Shown here: positions 11,101-23,200 of the stretch, piece after piece | Layout: every line of letters begins with the position of its first letter | How positions within the stretch are numbered: position 1 is the stretch's first letter | Assembly (NCBI GenBank): GCA_963931925.1 | Contig: OZ007567.1 | Span: 78,790,686 to 78,854,685, forward strand | Source: Onchidella celtica | Taxonomy: Eukaryota; Mollusca; Gastropoda; Systellommatophora; Onchidiidae | Length of the DNA: 64,000 nucleotides | Direction of reading: 5' to 3' | Notes under the pieces: generated by a model | What the model was told of the DNA's origin: nothing | Seen by the model: the letters and a program-made list of their open reading frames with translations, nothing else | Database searches by the model: none | Translations under genes and position numbers: made by a program

Positions 11101-12739
11101 GACTTACTGGCATACATTGAATCATCTAATTTGACATGCAAGGACTCTGGATTCCAAGCCAAGACAAGCATCCCTCCACCTAAAACTACCCCTGGGTCTC
11201 TGCTATCATTTTCTGGTGCCATCCCAAAATCGACTTCTTCAATGTCAGATCAGGGTGCTTTAGAAGCTTCTTCAGAAGCTCCAAATCAAGCTCATGATGT
11301 GACACCTGAAGCTCGTTCAACTGTAGTTCAGGTTCCTTTGGCTTCAACCAGCATTCCTGTTAGTGAGACCACTGCCATCTCAGTGGATACTTGGACAGAG
11401 TAAGTCCCATTTCATTTGAATCTCAGAATATTATAATTATATTCATTGACAGATTCTACTAAACATAAAAGTAAAAATGAGTCTCGTGATCCCAGTGGGA
11501 TAATGAATCGCATAAACGAAACACATTTTTTATTTTTATCGACAATGGGTATACACACACAGATGAATTTTTCATAATTCATGGCAGCATGGGCAACCTG
11601 AGTTTTTATTACTGTGATAATTTGCTGTAATATATAAAGACAAAATATTAATATTAATGATGATATATAATGCTTGAGCTTATTTCCATGTGGCCCCTGC
11701 TTTTTTTCAAACTTTTAGAGGTCACTTTTTGGATGTAGCAAGAAATGTAGTTGTATTTGTATTTTATGGAGAGACAGACATGAGTTTAGATAAATTTAGA
11801 TGTTTGTTGAATGTTATTCATTTTAGACTAAATATTTTCTTGTATTCCCCACAGAGAGATGGACAGGTGTATCTTGAATGTTGTAACAGATGAGGGTGTC
11901 ACAAACAGTACATTGAAAAAACTGCAGTTATGTCTCCCCAATAAGTCCATTGAGGAAGTGAGTATCTGTAACTAAGTGCTGTCAAAAAGCAAGTATCAGA
12001 AATCAAAAAAATATTTGGTAAGATAGTATCATTAGTGTTGTTGTTCATCAGTCGGACTCGACTAAGACCAGCCACACATCAGGGGGGCGGGGGTGGTGGT
12101 TGACTGTGAGTGTGCAGGTGGCTGATGAGTCTGATGTGCGAATGGAAAGACCTCTGAGAGTGAGGGCAGGGAATGGTGGCTGCTGGATGAGAGTCATCGA
12201 CCCTGGATTTCCTAGCCTGCCATTGCTATTCCTGAGCAGCAGTCCTATTGGCCTAGCATAGCACAGCGCCTTTGCGGATGGAGGAGTGCCAGTTGGCTCT
12301 GTCTTGCAAAGTTGTTAGCAGCTGAGATACTGAATAGAAAATACTTTGTCTCTCTGTAAGGCTTAGCCAGTGTCTTGTGGTGCTATAGTACTTTGAATAG
12401 GAAACTAGAAGAATAGGCAGATTCAATGGAAACTTTGCAATCGAAGTCACTTCTTCGTAGGAGCATCAGATATCTCACAGTATAACTGCAGCAAACAGTT
12501 GTTACAAAATAAGCACTGTCGGGAATGCATTCGGTGTCACCACTTTTTTCATTCCAAACATTATTCAGAGGTATCATAAAAATCATTTCTTATCTACCAA
12601 AATGTATTACCTGGCATTGTCAATTTCATTTTCCTTTCAGCTGAGCTCGAGAGCAGTACAGCTACTTGATATGCTACAAGACATTGGAGATACTACAGAG
12701 AGTGACACAGGAACTGATACATCTCTGGATGGTTTTTAG
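4965..12739 (+). CDS. GON4L: GON4L homologue (3' six exons, partial gene)
   Basis: Exons 4965-5117, 5616-5806, 6910-7102, 9046-11399, 11855-11957 and 12641-12739 join in one frame (1030 codons plus stop). All have AG acceptors and GT donors. In order, the protein shows a PAH-like segment (LYTDMATLLSDHQDLVDDF, then FLRQLE), a second segment ending PDLMDDLLSYFFDG, an acidic stretch with DFEDVDLEEQ and the cysteine motif CSCQCH, a very long Ser/Thr/Pro-rich low-complexity exon with a Lys-rich nuclear-localisation-like block, and a Myb/SANT-like C-terminus starting WTEEMDRCILNVV. This order and these motifs match vertebrate GON4L (PAH repeats, then acidic/CxCxCH, then Myb), a nuclear corepressor-associated regulator. 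The N-terminal part must lie left of position 1, since 1-4964 shows no convincing exon. Identification is by remembered family motifs; no alignment was run. The gene converges on the ABCB gene ending at 17067. Confidence 0.87.
5616..5806 (+). CDS. GON4L: GON4L exon b (second PAH-like segment)
   Basis: The acceptor is TTTGTTTCAG and the donor is GTGAGG. The exon leaves two bases (AG) to be completed by the next exon. It encodes FQRTLKMMSKWLSL through PDLMDDLLSYFFDGPVPD, equivalent to the GON4L segment ending FFDHLRP. Confidence 0.85.
6910..7102 (+). CDS. GON4L: GON4L exon c (acidic + CxCxCH)
   Basis: The acceptor is CCTGATTTTTCCAG; the first C completes a Ser codon. It encodes HPKDFEDVDLEEQDMHYVDE, then CSCQCH and CFSCGLR, a cysteine arrangement also seen in GON4L (CACSCHEG). 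The donor GTAAGT occupies 7103-7108. Its last T is one base of the TA target duplication of a pogo-type element that starts at 7110. Confidence 0.88.
7110..7865. mobile_element. Pogo/Tigger-type MITE in GON4L intron
   Basis: The 756-bp element is flanked by TA at 7108-7109 and 7866-7867. The terminal inverted repeats start CAGTGCACTCTCCCGAT and match at 24 of 25 bases. Motifs of the type CGATAACGACAT recur several times near both ends. No transposase frame is present, so the copy is non-autonomous. The CAGT terminus and TA target are typical of pogo/Tigger elements; the assignment is by that resemblance. The interior has an AC/AAC-rich tract at about 7618-7680 and a repeated CCAATGA motif. 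Confidence 0.8.
8280..8890. mobile_element. TTAA-flanked piggyBac-like MITE
   Basis: TTAA at 8276-8279 and 8891-8894 flanks a 611-bp insert whose ends are inverted (CTCATTCAC and GTGAATGAG). There is no transposase frame. TTAA duplication is the hallmark of piggyBac-type transposition; a similar element lies at 18374-18949. It sits about 150 bp before GON4L exon d. Confidence 0.6.
9046..11399 (+). CDS. GON4L: GON4L exon d (784-codon low-complexity exon)
   Basis: The acceptor is TTATCTCTCCACAG and the donor is GTAAGT at 11400. The open frame extends upstream to 8950 but the acceptor sets the start. It opens with MLDGTPVLKLTRNEYRPVTL and continues into a Lys/Arg/Gln-rich coiled or nuclear-localisation-like block (about the first 90 codons). 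The rest is Ser, Thr and Pro rich with no recognisable fold, typical of disordered transcription-regulator regions. It ends DTWTE, the tryptophan that begins the Myb-like domain. Confidence 0.88.
11855..11957 (+). CDS. GON4L: GON4L exon e (Myb/SANT-like)
   Basis: The acceptor is TTGTATTCCCCACAG and the donor is GTGAGT. Joined to the previous exon it reads WTEEMDRCILNVVTDEG, then LCLPNKSIEE. This parallels the human GON4L Myb-like start WTREADRVILTMCQEQG and the following KTPAEV. Confidence 0.86.
11958..12640. other. Last GON4L intron with unclassified repeat
   Basis: Positions about 12040-12330 are GC-richer than the surroundings. They contain CATCAGTCGGACTCGACTAA and a GGGGGGCGGGGG tract, and look like an old dispersed repeat rather than an exon. 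The frames are broken and no family is recognised. Confidence 0.4.
12641..12739 (+). CDS. GON4L: GON4L terminal exon
   Basis: The acceptor is TTTTCCTTTCAG. It encodes LSSRAVQLLDMLQDIGD, an acidic Ser/Thr tail (TTESDTGTDTSLDGF) and a TAG stop at 12737-12739. The position corresponds to the last helix of the Myb-like domain plus a short acidic C-terminus. Confidence 0.83.
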   Translation: MSSRAVQLLDMLQDIGDTTESDTGTDTSLDGF

Positions 12740-14432
12740 TGACACTGACAGACCAATAATTTGACTCATATAGTGGAACAATTATAACCTGAGTCAGTAC
12801 TCCTTGTTTCTGGAAAACCAAGGGGTATTTGCCATTTTGTTGCACATGACATTTTGCTGATTTTGGGGTTTTTGTCATGAAACTGGTTTTCTCACTTCTA
12901 ATTTCATTGTGTTTAAGTGTCATTCCAATTGGTTAAAAACTTTTCATGATGTGGGTCTGTGACATGATGTTTCATGCGTCTTAGCCCTTTTGCTGACCAA
13001 ACTTCAATCCTGATTTTCTTGAAAAGGCAAAACTGCAACATACAACAATATGGCACAAACCCAACGAAACTTTGAGTTACACCATGCCATATGTATACAT
13101 GTAGATCTCATGAGCAAATTATTGATATTATGTGACAGGCACTGAGTCAGTGTGTCCTGCAGGCTTGAAGCAAAATATGCCAGACAGCTGTAAATTTGTC
13201 ACTGGAAAACTTTCAGTAATGTCATGCCATATGTGTATAGATCTCATGATCAAGTTAATGATATTCTGTGACAGACACTCTGAATCTTTGAAGTAGACTG
13301 ATCAAACTATGCAAAACGCACATCGTTTTTGGACTGTATTTTATTCAAAACTGCAGTGGAGTGAAAAGGAAACATTTGAGTATTTAAATCGTCAGTTTCA
13401 TGACGAAGGGGCGAATAGATAACAACAGCTGTGCTGTGAAAAGGTGAACACTTAACTTCTCGGTATGATGAAGGGGCAAACTGCCAAAAATCATCGTTGC
13501 TAGAAATTCAGTTTTGAACATTTTGTGCTACTGTCATCATCAAGTTCTCGCTTTTTCATCGTACTACATAACATTAAAACAAAAACTAAATGAAATTTAA
13601 CAAAATCATTTGTGTTGGGTAAAGCTCCCCGCAGCATACTTTTGATAACCACAAAAGAGTAAATATCTCAAATTTTACTCATTCACCCCTTTGTCATACA
13701 GATAAATTAAGCATTCATGTTTTCATTATATAGCTGTTATTGTCTATTATATTCGCTCCTTTGTCATGAAACCAATGAAGTTTTATCTGTATTGTTATGC
13801 TGATGAAGGAAATCAAATTTGAGAATAATGCAAGAAGCATAACAAAGATTTTGTCACCAAATTATGCACCGGGTATTTAATAGGACCAATTGATTGTCAG
13901 AAGAGGAAAATAATTTGTGTCATATATATAATTTATCTTTGTTTGTCTTTTCAGCGTATGTATTGCCTAATGCATTTGAAAAAGATTGTACAGTAACAGA
14001 CTCTGGTGTAAAATGTTTTATCCTGCAGGATAGAATCACCTTGAGTAGGCCTATTTGAATTCCGTTATTTTTTTTCTGTTGTTCTGTAATTATCAGGATT
14101 GAATTGAGAATATGTACCCAGGGCTGGAAATTACATGAGGTAATGGCAACATTATTGGAAATTTATACTCATACGTTCAAGAGATTTTCATCACAAAAAG
14201 GAGCCATTTCTTTACAATATGCAATCAAAGTGGGTGATAGTGGGTCATACAGTTTTAGTGTTTCCTCTTTTGATGTTACCTCTGTGGGGAGGGGGGAGAG
14301 AGCACTGGCTCCTTATACTATAGCATTAAATTATGCATTAAACCATAATAAGAGGATGTATTACTGTTTAAGAAGCAAACTGCAGGAAACCCAGTTTTGA
14401 CCATGCAATAGGCTTTCATTTACAGACTAGTA

Positions 14433-14923
14433 ATAATAATAATAGTTCGTCCATCAGGTATGATGATGACCTTAACAACACCAGAGGAATAAAGAACAGA
14501 AATTGTTGAGAATTTCAACACATGGACAATAAAGAGAACTAAAGGACACAGAGGACAGAATGGAAAGACTGTTCTTTCATGACTTATGGCTTCTCATGTG
14601 ACTGATAAGTCCTATTTTGGCCCTGCAGACCCTTCCGCATAAATGACAAGAGTGCTCCGTCGGTTCAGTACCACTGGGCCTTTTCTTGCGCCGTTCTCTT
14701 TTTTTGATAGCCTGCTGGACTCTGTCAGCTTCCCATGCTTTGCTGCCTCTGGTAAGGGCCGCCCTCCAATTTGCACGATCAAGCGAGAGCTTTTCCCACT
14801 CACTCACATCAATGGCAAAGGCCTTCAGTGATTGCTTGAGAGTGTCTTTGTAACGTCTCTTTGGGGCCCCAACATTCCTCGTTCCATTGGAGAGCTCAGA
14901 GAAGAAGATTTGCTTAGGGATAG
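14433..14923 (-). mobile_element. 5'-truncated non-LTR retrotransposon remnant
   Basis: On the minus strand the frame from about 14921 to 14577 reads SIPKQIFFSEL, GAPKRRYKDTLK, WEKLSLDRANWRAAL and CHLCGRVCRAKIGLISH before the stop. This parallels, in order, the C-terminus of the element at 60066-62768 (RIPRQILYGEL, RPHLRFKDTCK, WENLANDRSRWRQKL, CNHCHRTLGSNIGRISH). The 3' end carries an (ATT)n tail at 14433-14443. The 11-bp direct repeat ACAGACTAGTA at 14422-14432 and 14924-14934 is a good target-site duplication. Confidence 0.8.
14577..14921 (-). pseudogene. Reverse transcriptase ORF C-terminal fragment with zinc finger
   Basis: About 115 codons of a non-LTR retrotransposon polyprotein remain: the region after the RT domain, ending in a CxxC...HxxxH zinc-finger-like motif (CHLCGRV...ISHMRSH). 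The endonuclease and RT are absent because of 5' truncation. The open frame upstream of 14921 belongs to flanking sequence. Confidence 0.75.
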
Positions 14924-14942
14924 ACAGACTAGTATACAGATA

Positions 14943-15060
14943 CAGACTAGTATCTTGGTAATAATAATACATAGCATTTATATAGATAACAGTGTTCCAT
15001 CCCATGCTTATATAGGCTCTAAGCGCAAAATTAAATAAAAATTCATCCCTACCACCCACT
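14943..15060. repeat. SINE-like fragment
   Basis: The sequence AATACATAGCATTTATATAG followed by GGCTCTAAGCGC resembles the conserved tail of widespread metazoan SINEs. A second, weaker match is near 55030-55090 (ATCTATATAGCACC, then AATGCTTCACAATG). No pol III boxes were identified. Confidence 0.35.
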
Positions 15061-16655
15061 CCCCCTCATCCCCCCACCACCAAAAAAAAAAAAAAACAAC
15101 GCCGACCGGCGCTGCACTGTGGCGACGACGTGCCTGCTCCAGTTGTAACTGGGGTGCAATGGCACAAAGGCAAAATTTCCCAAATGGGATTAAAGAGTTA
15201 TACAAATACAAATACAAATTTATATCATATCTATACCAACTCACATGCACACTCAGGAAAAAAAACTTGGTGAACATTCAGAGCATAATTTAGATAACTA
15301 TTCAGCTGTTGTTTAAAATTCATAAAATGTTCAATCTCTCTCAAAGACAGAGGCAGACAGATACATCAATTTGTGTCTTGTGACATGGTTCAAATAACAA
15401 GGACACAGTTCGATTAGATATAGATTATTTAATATGCCCGCATTAAAATTAACACAGAGAACACCAAATAATTCTAAAAATTGGACAATAACATAAAGAA
15501 AATTAAAACTTCCTTGGAACAAACAACAGGGTAAAAATATTCACTATTTGTGGGTCATCCAAGTCAGATATCATTGTGCAATACATTCATTAAAAAGTAA
15601 ATAAATATGACTAAACCTGCAGCATGTAAAGATTTCCTCTTGGTGAGGTATTAAAATTATTAATGTCGCTGAAAGTTAGACTACATGGAGACAAAATATT
15701 TTATGATTTCCTGCAACACATATCTTCAAAGTAAATTATTTAAAGGTAACCACTGAATTGTACCTGTAATGATATTTGGAACTTATGTGAATAAATTATT
15801 TCATTTTCAAATGGAGCTGGTATTAGTAAAAAAAATGACCTTAAGTTTACTTTGAACAATGTTTGAAATAAAAAAGCCCTATTTGTTTACCATTTTTTAA
15901 TGGATACTTCCATTCACGTTTTCATTGTGAATACCAAACAGGCGAGTCTATCTACGGTGGCTTTTGCCATAAGATCAAAGATCATGGTGTTTTCAGATCA
16001 TCGAATAAGTCTTTTAAGTAAGTTCAACATATCCTAGGCTTAAGTTAAATTCTCCTTTGATGACTGATGTTAGTTCACAAAAAATAGCCTGAACCCATAC
16101 ATATAACCTGATGGTTTTTCATTTACCTCCTTTTAGTTTGGGGAATTTCATTTTTAAGGTTCATGGAAAATAGTATGTACATGTACTTATTGTTTTTATT
16201 TGATGTGTATATATTGTCTTTTGCTTTTGCTGTTCAGTATTTATTGATAATTGTTTCTTATGTGGTTTCTTGGTGTTTTTAGGCAATACCATGATATTCA
16301 GTTCAACTTTCTGAAGTATTTGTGAGAGGATAAAAGTGGTACCACTTTCAAAATCAGTGTTGATGCATTATCCAGTTAAATATGGCAGAGTCTTAGTTTC
16401 ATAATGAGCAGCTGGGAACTGCTGACCAAGTGGCATTTGAAACTTACTCTCAGACAATAATATTACAGACATGTTGTAGACAAATGGAAAGCAAACTCGC
16501 TTTTGTAAATTTTATTTCTGTTACTATTTTTTTTTGTACATTGAAAAATAAACAATCATGCTTTGAGATTAAAAAATTATTTCATTCAAATATTTCAATT
16601 GTAATGTCCCCCCTTCATTTTGTCAGTTGTATAACATTTTACAACTTTACATAAA

Positions 16656-16661
16656 TTTATT
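16656..16661 (-). promoter_or_regulatory. Candidate poly(A) signal of the ABCB1-like gene
   Basis: AATAAA on the minus strand about 400 bp after the stop codon. It is one of several AT-rich candidates. Confidence 0.3.
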
Positions 16662-17066
16662 GTATTCTACGTGGTTTACTCTGATAGCTAAACAGTTTCT
16701 ATGGCAGGGTTCATTTCTTTTCTTCATACCCAAACAAATAGGATGTTCACCAGGAAATTGCATGTGAAACTCAAATTACAACTGCCGAAATGTTTAATTA
16801 CTTTAACTTTTACATGCACATAACTTTACAGCACTTTTACAGTAGGTAGTGTAAAACCAATTGAAATATGTTAAAAACTTTGTAATTCCTTATGGCATAT
16901 TAAAATCTGGACAACAACATGAAAGTAAATGTGAAAAGTTTGCAAACGAGTATTGAAAATGTTATTGGATTTTGAGATACCGACAGCACAACTTGAGTAT
17001 TGTAATAAATTTTTCACATAACGAAGTGAAAACGCACTGATCTTCTTTCCAGGCAACCAAACCCTT

Positions 17067-17258
17067 CTATTTGTTTCTCTGTAACAAACCATAGTAAAGT
17101 CCTTTCAGTGACACCAACTGTACATGAGTGCCACTCTCTTGCACTACACCAGTTTGGAAGACAGCAATTTTATCAGCATCCCGGATAGTGCTGAGTCTGT
17201 GTGCTATGGTAATGCATGTGCGGCCTTGACGAGCTTTGTCGAGAGCTTCTTGTACTAC
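17067..17258 (-). CDS. ABCB1: ABCB1-like exon 27 (NBD2 H-loop and C-terminus)
   Basis: 64 codons including the TAG stop: [20 protein letters not shown], then [20 protein letters not shown], ending YYGLLQRNK. The acceptor is TCCCACAG. Confidence 0.95.
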   Translation of the reverse strand, partial: VVQEALDKARQGRTCITIAHRLSTIRDADKIAVFQTGVVQESGTHVQLVSLKGLYYGLLQRNK

Positions 17259-20200
17259 CTGTGGGACATATTTACATGATTTCAAAACTTAAAAACTAAA
17301 CATAAGCATATGAATACTTTGGTGATAAAACTTTATAATCAATTAAGATTTAAAAAAAAAAAGAATTTACCTTTGTGATGTGATGCAGTTTGCAGAGATG
17401 AATCATTTATATATCTGAAAGAAATCTGAACCATCCAACGCCATTAAAAAAAAACAACTGAAATATATTAGTGTTGCATCTCAAAATATGAAGTTTTATG
17501 CCAATTTGACATCAGGATGAATTATTAATTCTTACAGAAGCCAACAGTGAATGTTCAGCAGCAAACAAAAATTATTTTTGTTTGACAATACTGACTTTAC
17601 ATGAGATAAACAGTATGCTGACAAATTTTACAATCTATTTTTTTTTTGTATCTACTGTCCCTTTAGTTTTATCCTCTAGATATAGGCCTACTAGTTGGCT
17701 CACTGACTTGGGTAATTCACAGATGTGATTTTTAAAGTTGAGTTTCGATCAGCAATGTATAAACTGAGGTGCAGAATGAAATTTCCTGTCATACCTACTC
17801 CAAGGACATGCCTGTCTTTTTTTTCCGGCTCAAAATGTTGGAACACTTCCTCCTGTTCAACTCAGTTGTGGTTTGAAATCAACGAAAGTACCAAAAATAG
17901 AGCGAACTTCAAGATGTTTTAAATATATGCCCTTTATGTCCTTAAATGCATAATATAGTACTTTGTAGAATTTAAGACTTAACAGTTAAAAAGCCTTTCA
18001 TTATTATGTTCATTGGAGGCCTTACTTCCTTTATAATATGATGCTCTTTGCCATCATCAAACAAATATACCACCTAGGAAAAAACAAAGTTCTTAATTTC
18101 CAGATTACAGTTCATCCTAATTCTTACAGCTTCACTCTCAGTGTCCAGTGCTGATGTTGCCTCATCTAGGAGTAATATTTTAGGATTCCTGACCAGTGCA
18201 CGAGCAATAGCAATCCTCTGCTTCTGACCACCACTCAGTTGTGTCCCTTTGCTGCCCACATTGGTGTCATAACTCTGGTTAGACAGTACATGTAATTACA
18301 AGATGAAACAAGTAATAGGCAGACTTTTTTTTTACTGTTTGAGCTTGTTCAGTCCTGTGATCAGTGTCTTTAACTCATTGTCTACCTAGCCTTTAGGCCC
18401 AGCCAGATTTACATTTGGCTAACATGTTTTATACCAATGAAAGGTAATCCTTCTATCTTTTCATTGATATAGAACTCAAACTCATTGATTGAAGGGAGTT
18501 TCCATAATATATGTCAAAGTTACCCTCCCTCTCCACCAAAACTAAAAATCCTTACCTCAATCACTTTCAGTTTCATCTGTGTCAACTAAAACTTCAATTT
18601 CTTCATCTGAACCTTCACACAAAACCATTTCTGACACCTCAATAAACCTAAAGTTGTAAATGTTCAAGATTCGTCTCTCCACCATTTTGACAGCATTCTT
18701 CACTCAAAACATTATGTGAGAATCACATGAAAAATAAAGCTTTGCATTCATCTAAATTTTCTCTTGTGTGGTCAAAGATAAGTAACAATAGAAAAATGGT
18801 TCTGGAGTATGCTGATTCCAAGTTCGTTCCCTTTTTGAGCTGTTTAAGGGCATATAAAATTGGAAAACCCTGTCGCCATCATGATGGCTGCCCAGAGGCT
18901 CCACTAACCCTGTCTGTTGCCATCATAATGGGGATGAGCAGGCAATGAGTTAACCATAATCTATTTTTTTTACAGCTCTGAAAAAAAGTAATACCTGACT
19001 TAACATTTGTCACATACATACACATATACCATTTCCTGTACACATCAAAGATACAGGTGGTATGTTCCAACGTGTTAACATTTCTATAACAGTTTGGTCA
19101 CCTCAGCCCCAATAAGTATGATTGCTCACAGTGGTGGAGCAGCAATAAGGTTGATAATCACAATAGAAAGACAGCATGATTAAAATAGCCTTTCATCAAT
19201 TCAATATAATCAACACCTGGTCATCTTTTTCTAAATGTGCAATTTGTACCATTTGACATAAGGTCTTCGCTTTACAAGATTTTTTTGTTTAGATGTCAAC
19301 ATGCTGCCATATTATGTAAGAGGAGAATATGCATCACGTTTTATTTTTGGTTCGATCTCCATTTTGTGATGACCAAATGAAACAATTTCAGTTGTACAAA
19401 ATTGTCATCCAGATAGAAAGGTAGAGCATATTATTTTATAGAAATGGTGTTAAAACTGAATTGGACACAGAGATCTTTCCATACCATGGCAGAACACCTG
19501 GAGGGAAAATATTACTCTGCTCACTGACAAAAAGTCTGCCACATTTCCTGATGATATTGCACGTTCATATAATTAAGAGTGTTTACAGAAAATTACCAAG
19601 GGCAGAGACTGGATAAAGTTGTGGACGTTGGCAGATTTTGCTGCCTTGATGATCTCATCCATGCTGACTTCTCTGGAGTTGTCCCCATATGCAATGTTCT
19701 GGCCCACAGACCTGCAAAAATGCAGAGTACCAATAAACAGTTCTGCTTTGGATTTTGGTTATTGTACAATAGTAATAAAGTGTAAAAGTAAGTGTCTTAA
19801 TGGATACATTCCGTGCCTCCTCGAGTTTCATTTGAAAGAAGACATTGTTCAATATAAAGACATTGATCTCTTTTGTAACTCCTTGATGTTTGCCACTGTC
19901 CTTATATAACACTCATTAGACAAATTTCCAGAGACATGCTTGCTGGTTTAATTAGTTTTTATTACAACTGTATCACTGTTCAGAAGTTCACAAATTTGTG
20001 TGAAAACTACATTTAACACAAGTTCTCGCTAACACAGAACCAAAATTACATATAGATGTTCATGATCGCACTTCCACAGATCATTTCAAGACGGTGGCCC
20101 AGCATTCAGAAAAAAAAAAAAATACATGAGTTGTTTGTGTGGCCTGAATATTTATGTACTGAATGCACCTAAAGGTCACTAACCTATCAAACAGCATTGG

Positions 20201-23200
20201 TTCCTGTGAGACAAGCCCAATTTGTGAGCGCAACCACTTTACATTCAGCTCTTTGATGTTGTATGTGTCCAGATACTATAGAAGGTACAAAGAAAATATA
20301 TGCTCTGGTGAAATCATTCCCTGCCTATCCCCCCCCCCCCTCCACACACACACATACACGCACATACATCCCACCCTCTTCCAAACTGATCCAATCAATC
20401 ATATAATGTAAATACGTAGTACAATAAGTACATATAGTACATACAATAAGTACACATTTCTATCCTTAATTTCTAAGCATCTGGGAAGAGTCATTGTCAC
20501 ATACCATATGGCATGTATGAGTCTATTCAGGAATACTAATGACATTGGGGAGAAGCATTGATAAATACTCTGACAAATATAAACTTTATTTTGTACAAGT
20601 TTAGTGGTATAAAGAAGATTTTCCTTCATATTTAGCTTTCAGAACATTTGACCAAAATGATTCTGATGTTATTTGTACTTTTGTTCAGTCTCCCAACTCA
20701 GTACTACTGGGTTAGAATTTTTTACATTCATTGAGTTACCTCCAGATTTTTAAGACAGACAAATGGCAGCACAGTTACACAGACTTCAGACTTTTTAACC
20801 AGAGGGATCTCGGGATGCATGTACACAGGGCTGTGTACTCATCCCCTTGTTAAATGAAAAGCTAAGGACAAAATGTTTCTGCGTTATCAAAAGAATCAAT
20901 CAAACACCCAATAACTTTCACTCACTGCAAAATAAAGGCTTAACTCTTACAACTGCAGGCCATGCTTATGTTTCTTGTTTCTGTATTTACCAAACCAAAA
21001 AGGTGAAGCAATAGGAATTTTTTAAGAAACTAACTTAGAATTCATATATAATGTGCCTTCACCCCATCCTCAACAAGTTCCTCTCTAACACCTTCCATCA
21101 GTTTTCCCACCACATTAAGTTGTAATTTCATACCATGCCTCCTTCATTAGGATCATAGAATCTCTCCACAAGCTGAACTGTGGTGCTCTTTCCACAACCA
21201 CTCTCTCCAGTCAAGGCTAGGGTTTGGCCTTGCTCCACACCCAGTTCAAGGCCATTCAGCACAGCTACATCTTGGCGATTGGGATACCGGAACTTTATGT
21301 TGGAGAACCTCAGCGTACTTTTGAATGTCCCCTGATCAAATCATCAAATAGATCTTTGTGATTAAATGGAATTCACAGTATGATGATAGTATGAATGTGA
21401 TTGATGAGATAACGGAGGGGAAACTCACGTTATGAAAATGTTATAAAATTTCAAAACCATCACATTCAGTAGAAATATTGATGTGAAGAGTTAAAAAACT
21501 GAACAAAATTTGCCATGGCATACAAATGAGCCTCTCTGTGTTATCACAGGTTTACATACCAAAACTTTATATTAAACGTAGTCAGTAGTAAGTATCACAA
21601 TGGAGACATGCAAATAATTGATTTTTAACCAGGTATATTTTCTCACAGAAAAACAAGGGCAAAATACTGCATAGTTTTAAGGCTTGTAATATGATATACT
21701 CTTAAAACAAACCAAATACGACATGGTTTTGTACCTCGATGGACATAAATTTTTGTGCTATATATTAGGTTTTATTGTACAATTCAGAGCAGAATCTTAA
21801 AGACCATAACACTTTATGCTAAAACTTCCTGACCTCTGCTGGCTTTAGCCCAGCATCAGACTGTGCATCAATAGAGGGCACTTTGTCATGCAAGCTCAAA
21901 ATGATCTCAGCTGCTTGTTTAGTCTGTCCAAAGTCAGTTGCAAATGTAACTGCTCTTCCTAGTTGTGCCCCACTGATGATCAAGCATCCCAGTACCCTTG
22001 AGAAAAAGATGAAAAGATTCAGATGATTTAATCAAATATCCCCACATTCCTGTGGATCCAAGATACAGTAAAATGACATCTACGGTAAACTTGCATTTTC
22101 GAGCCAGGCAAATGGAAGTTTCATTAAAATTTAATAATTATTCATGTTTAACAATTTTTCAGATGACATGCTACCAATCACTTTAGACACTACGGTTCAG
22201 GTAACTCTCTGTGCAGAAAAAGGACAATTAATTACATTTAGTTTTCTGTCATGGAACTATCTGCACTTCTCATAAATTCAGCAGCGAAGTTTATTGGACC
22301 AAAAGCACCTATCATTGTCTGGTTTTGTTACGAAGACAATTTCAGTTCAAAGCTCTTCAGAATGTTCAAGTATACAGTGATCTTTGATATGAGACCTATT
22401 AAGGAAACGGGATCACTTGGTTAAAATTCTGGCTTTTGAAAATTATGAGTGATCATAGATCTATCAGCTGTACACATACCCATTTTGCCCACCTTTTTCT
22501 TTGTTAGTCTTCTTGCATTATATCCTTGATTCCTCATTTCATTGTCCATCTCACGTTCTGATATCTCAACAATTTTCCTTATTTATACAGAAGAGTTTTT
22601 ACTCTTTTTTTCTTTGATGAGAATGAGATTTCTTATACACAAATGCATGGCAAAAACATCTCTGCTTACAATTTTAAAAGTATTGAAAATACTGACACGA
22701 CACTTGATGTGTGACAATATGGATCTCACCACAAACAATGATGAGGTAGTCATAATTAAAAACCACCAAAATCATACATGTGCAAATTGCTTGAGATGGA
22801 CGACAATTTATTCTCTTACTGAACTGTCCTGTCAGGATCATGCCTCACTTCTTCCCTCTATTCTTCTCTTTCTTCTGTTCATTTAACCTATTGATCTAGT
22901 CTTTACTTTCAACAACATTCATAATTGCATTTGTTCAAGTAGTATTCTTGTGCCCTCACTTGAAAATGTCATCAAAGGTCAGTTTGTCATCTTTGAGTAG
23001 GTCTGCTCCATAATAGAAGCAAACCGCAAAAGCAATGTAGTTCAGACACTGACTAAAGCCTAGAGCAAAACAGGCAAAGAAGACTGTTTTCCAAGTCGTC
23101 CAGAATGGTAGCCACAGCATCTCCTTGAATTTATTGTTGAACATCTCTTCTTTGGTCAGAGCTGCCACTGTTCGTACATTGTCTATGCTGACCATGGAAT

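Larger units (their letters stand above)
12740..17066. other. Convergent intergenic interval
   Basis: The interval lies between the GON4L stop (12739) and the ABCB stop (17067), which face each other. Positions 13082-13143 and 13222-13278 are an imperfect direct duplication (both contain CATGCCATATGT and ATCTCATGA). 14433-14923 is a truncated non-LTR element. 14943-15250 holds SINE-like and (ACAAAT)n sequence. The rest is AT-rich with no supportable gene. Confidence 0.6.
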
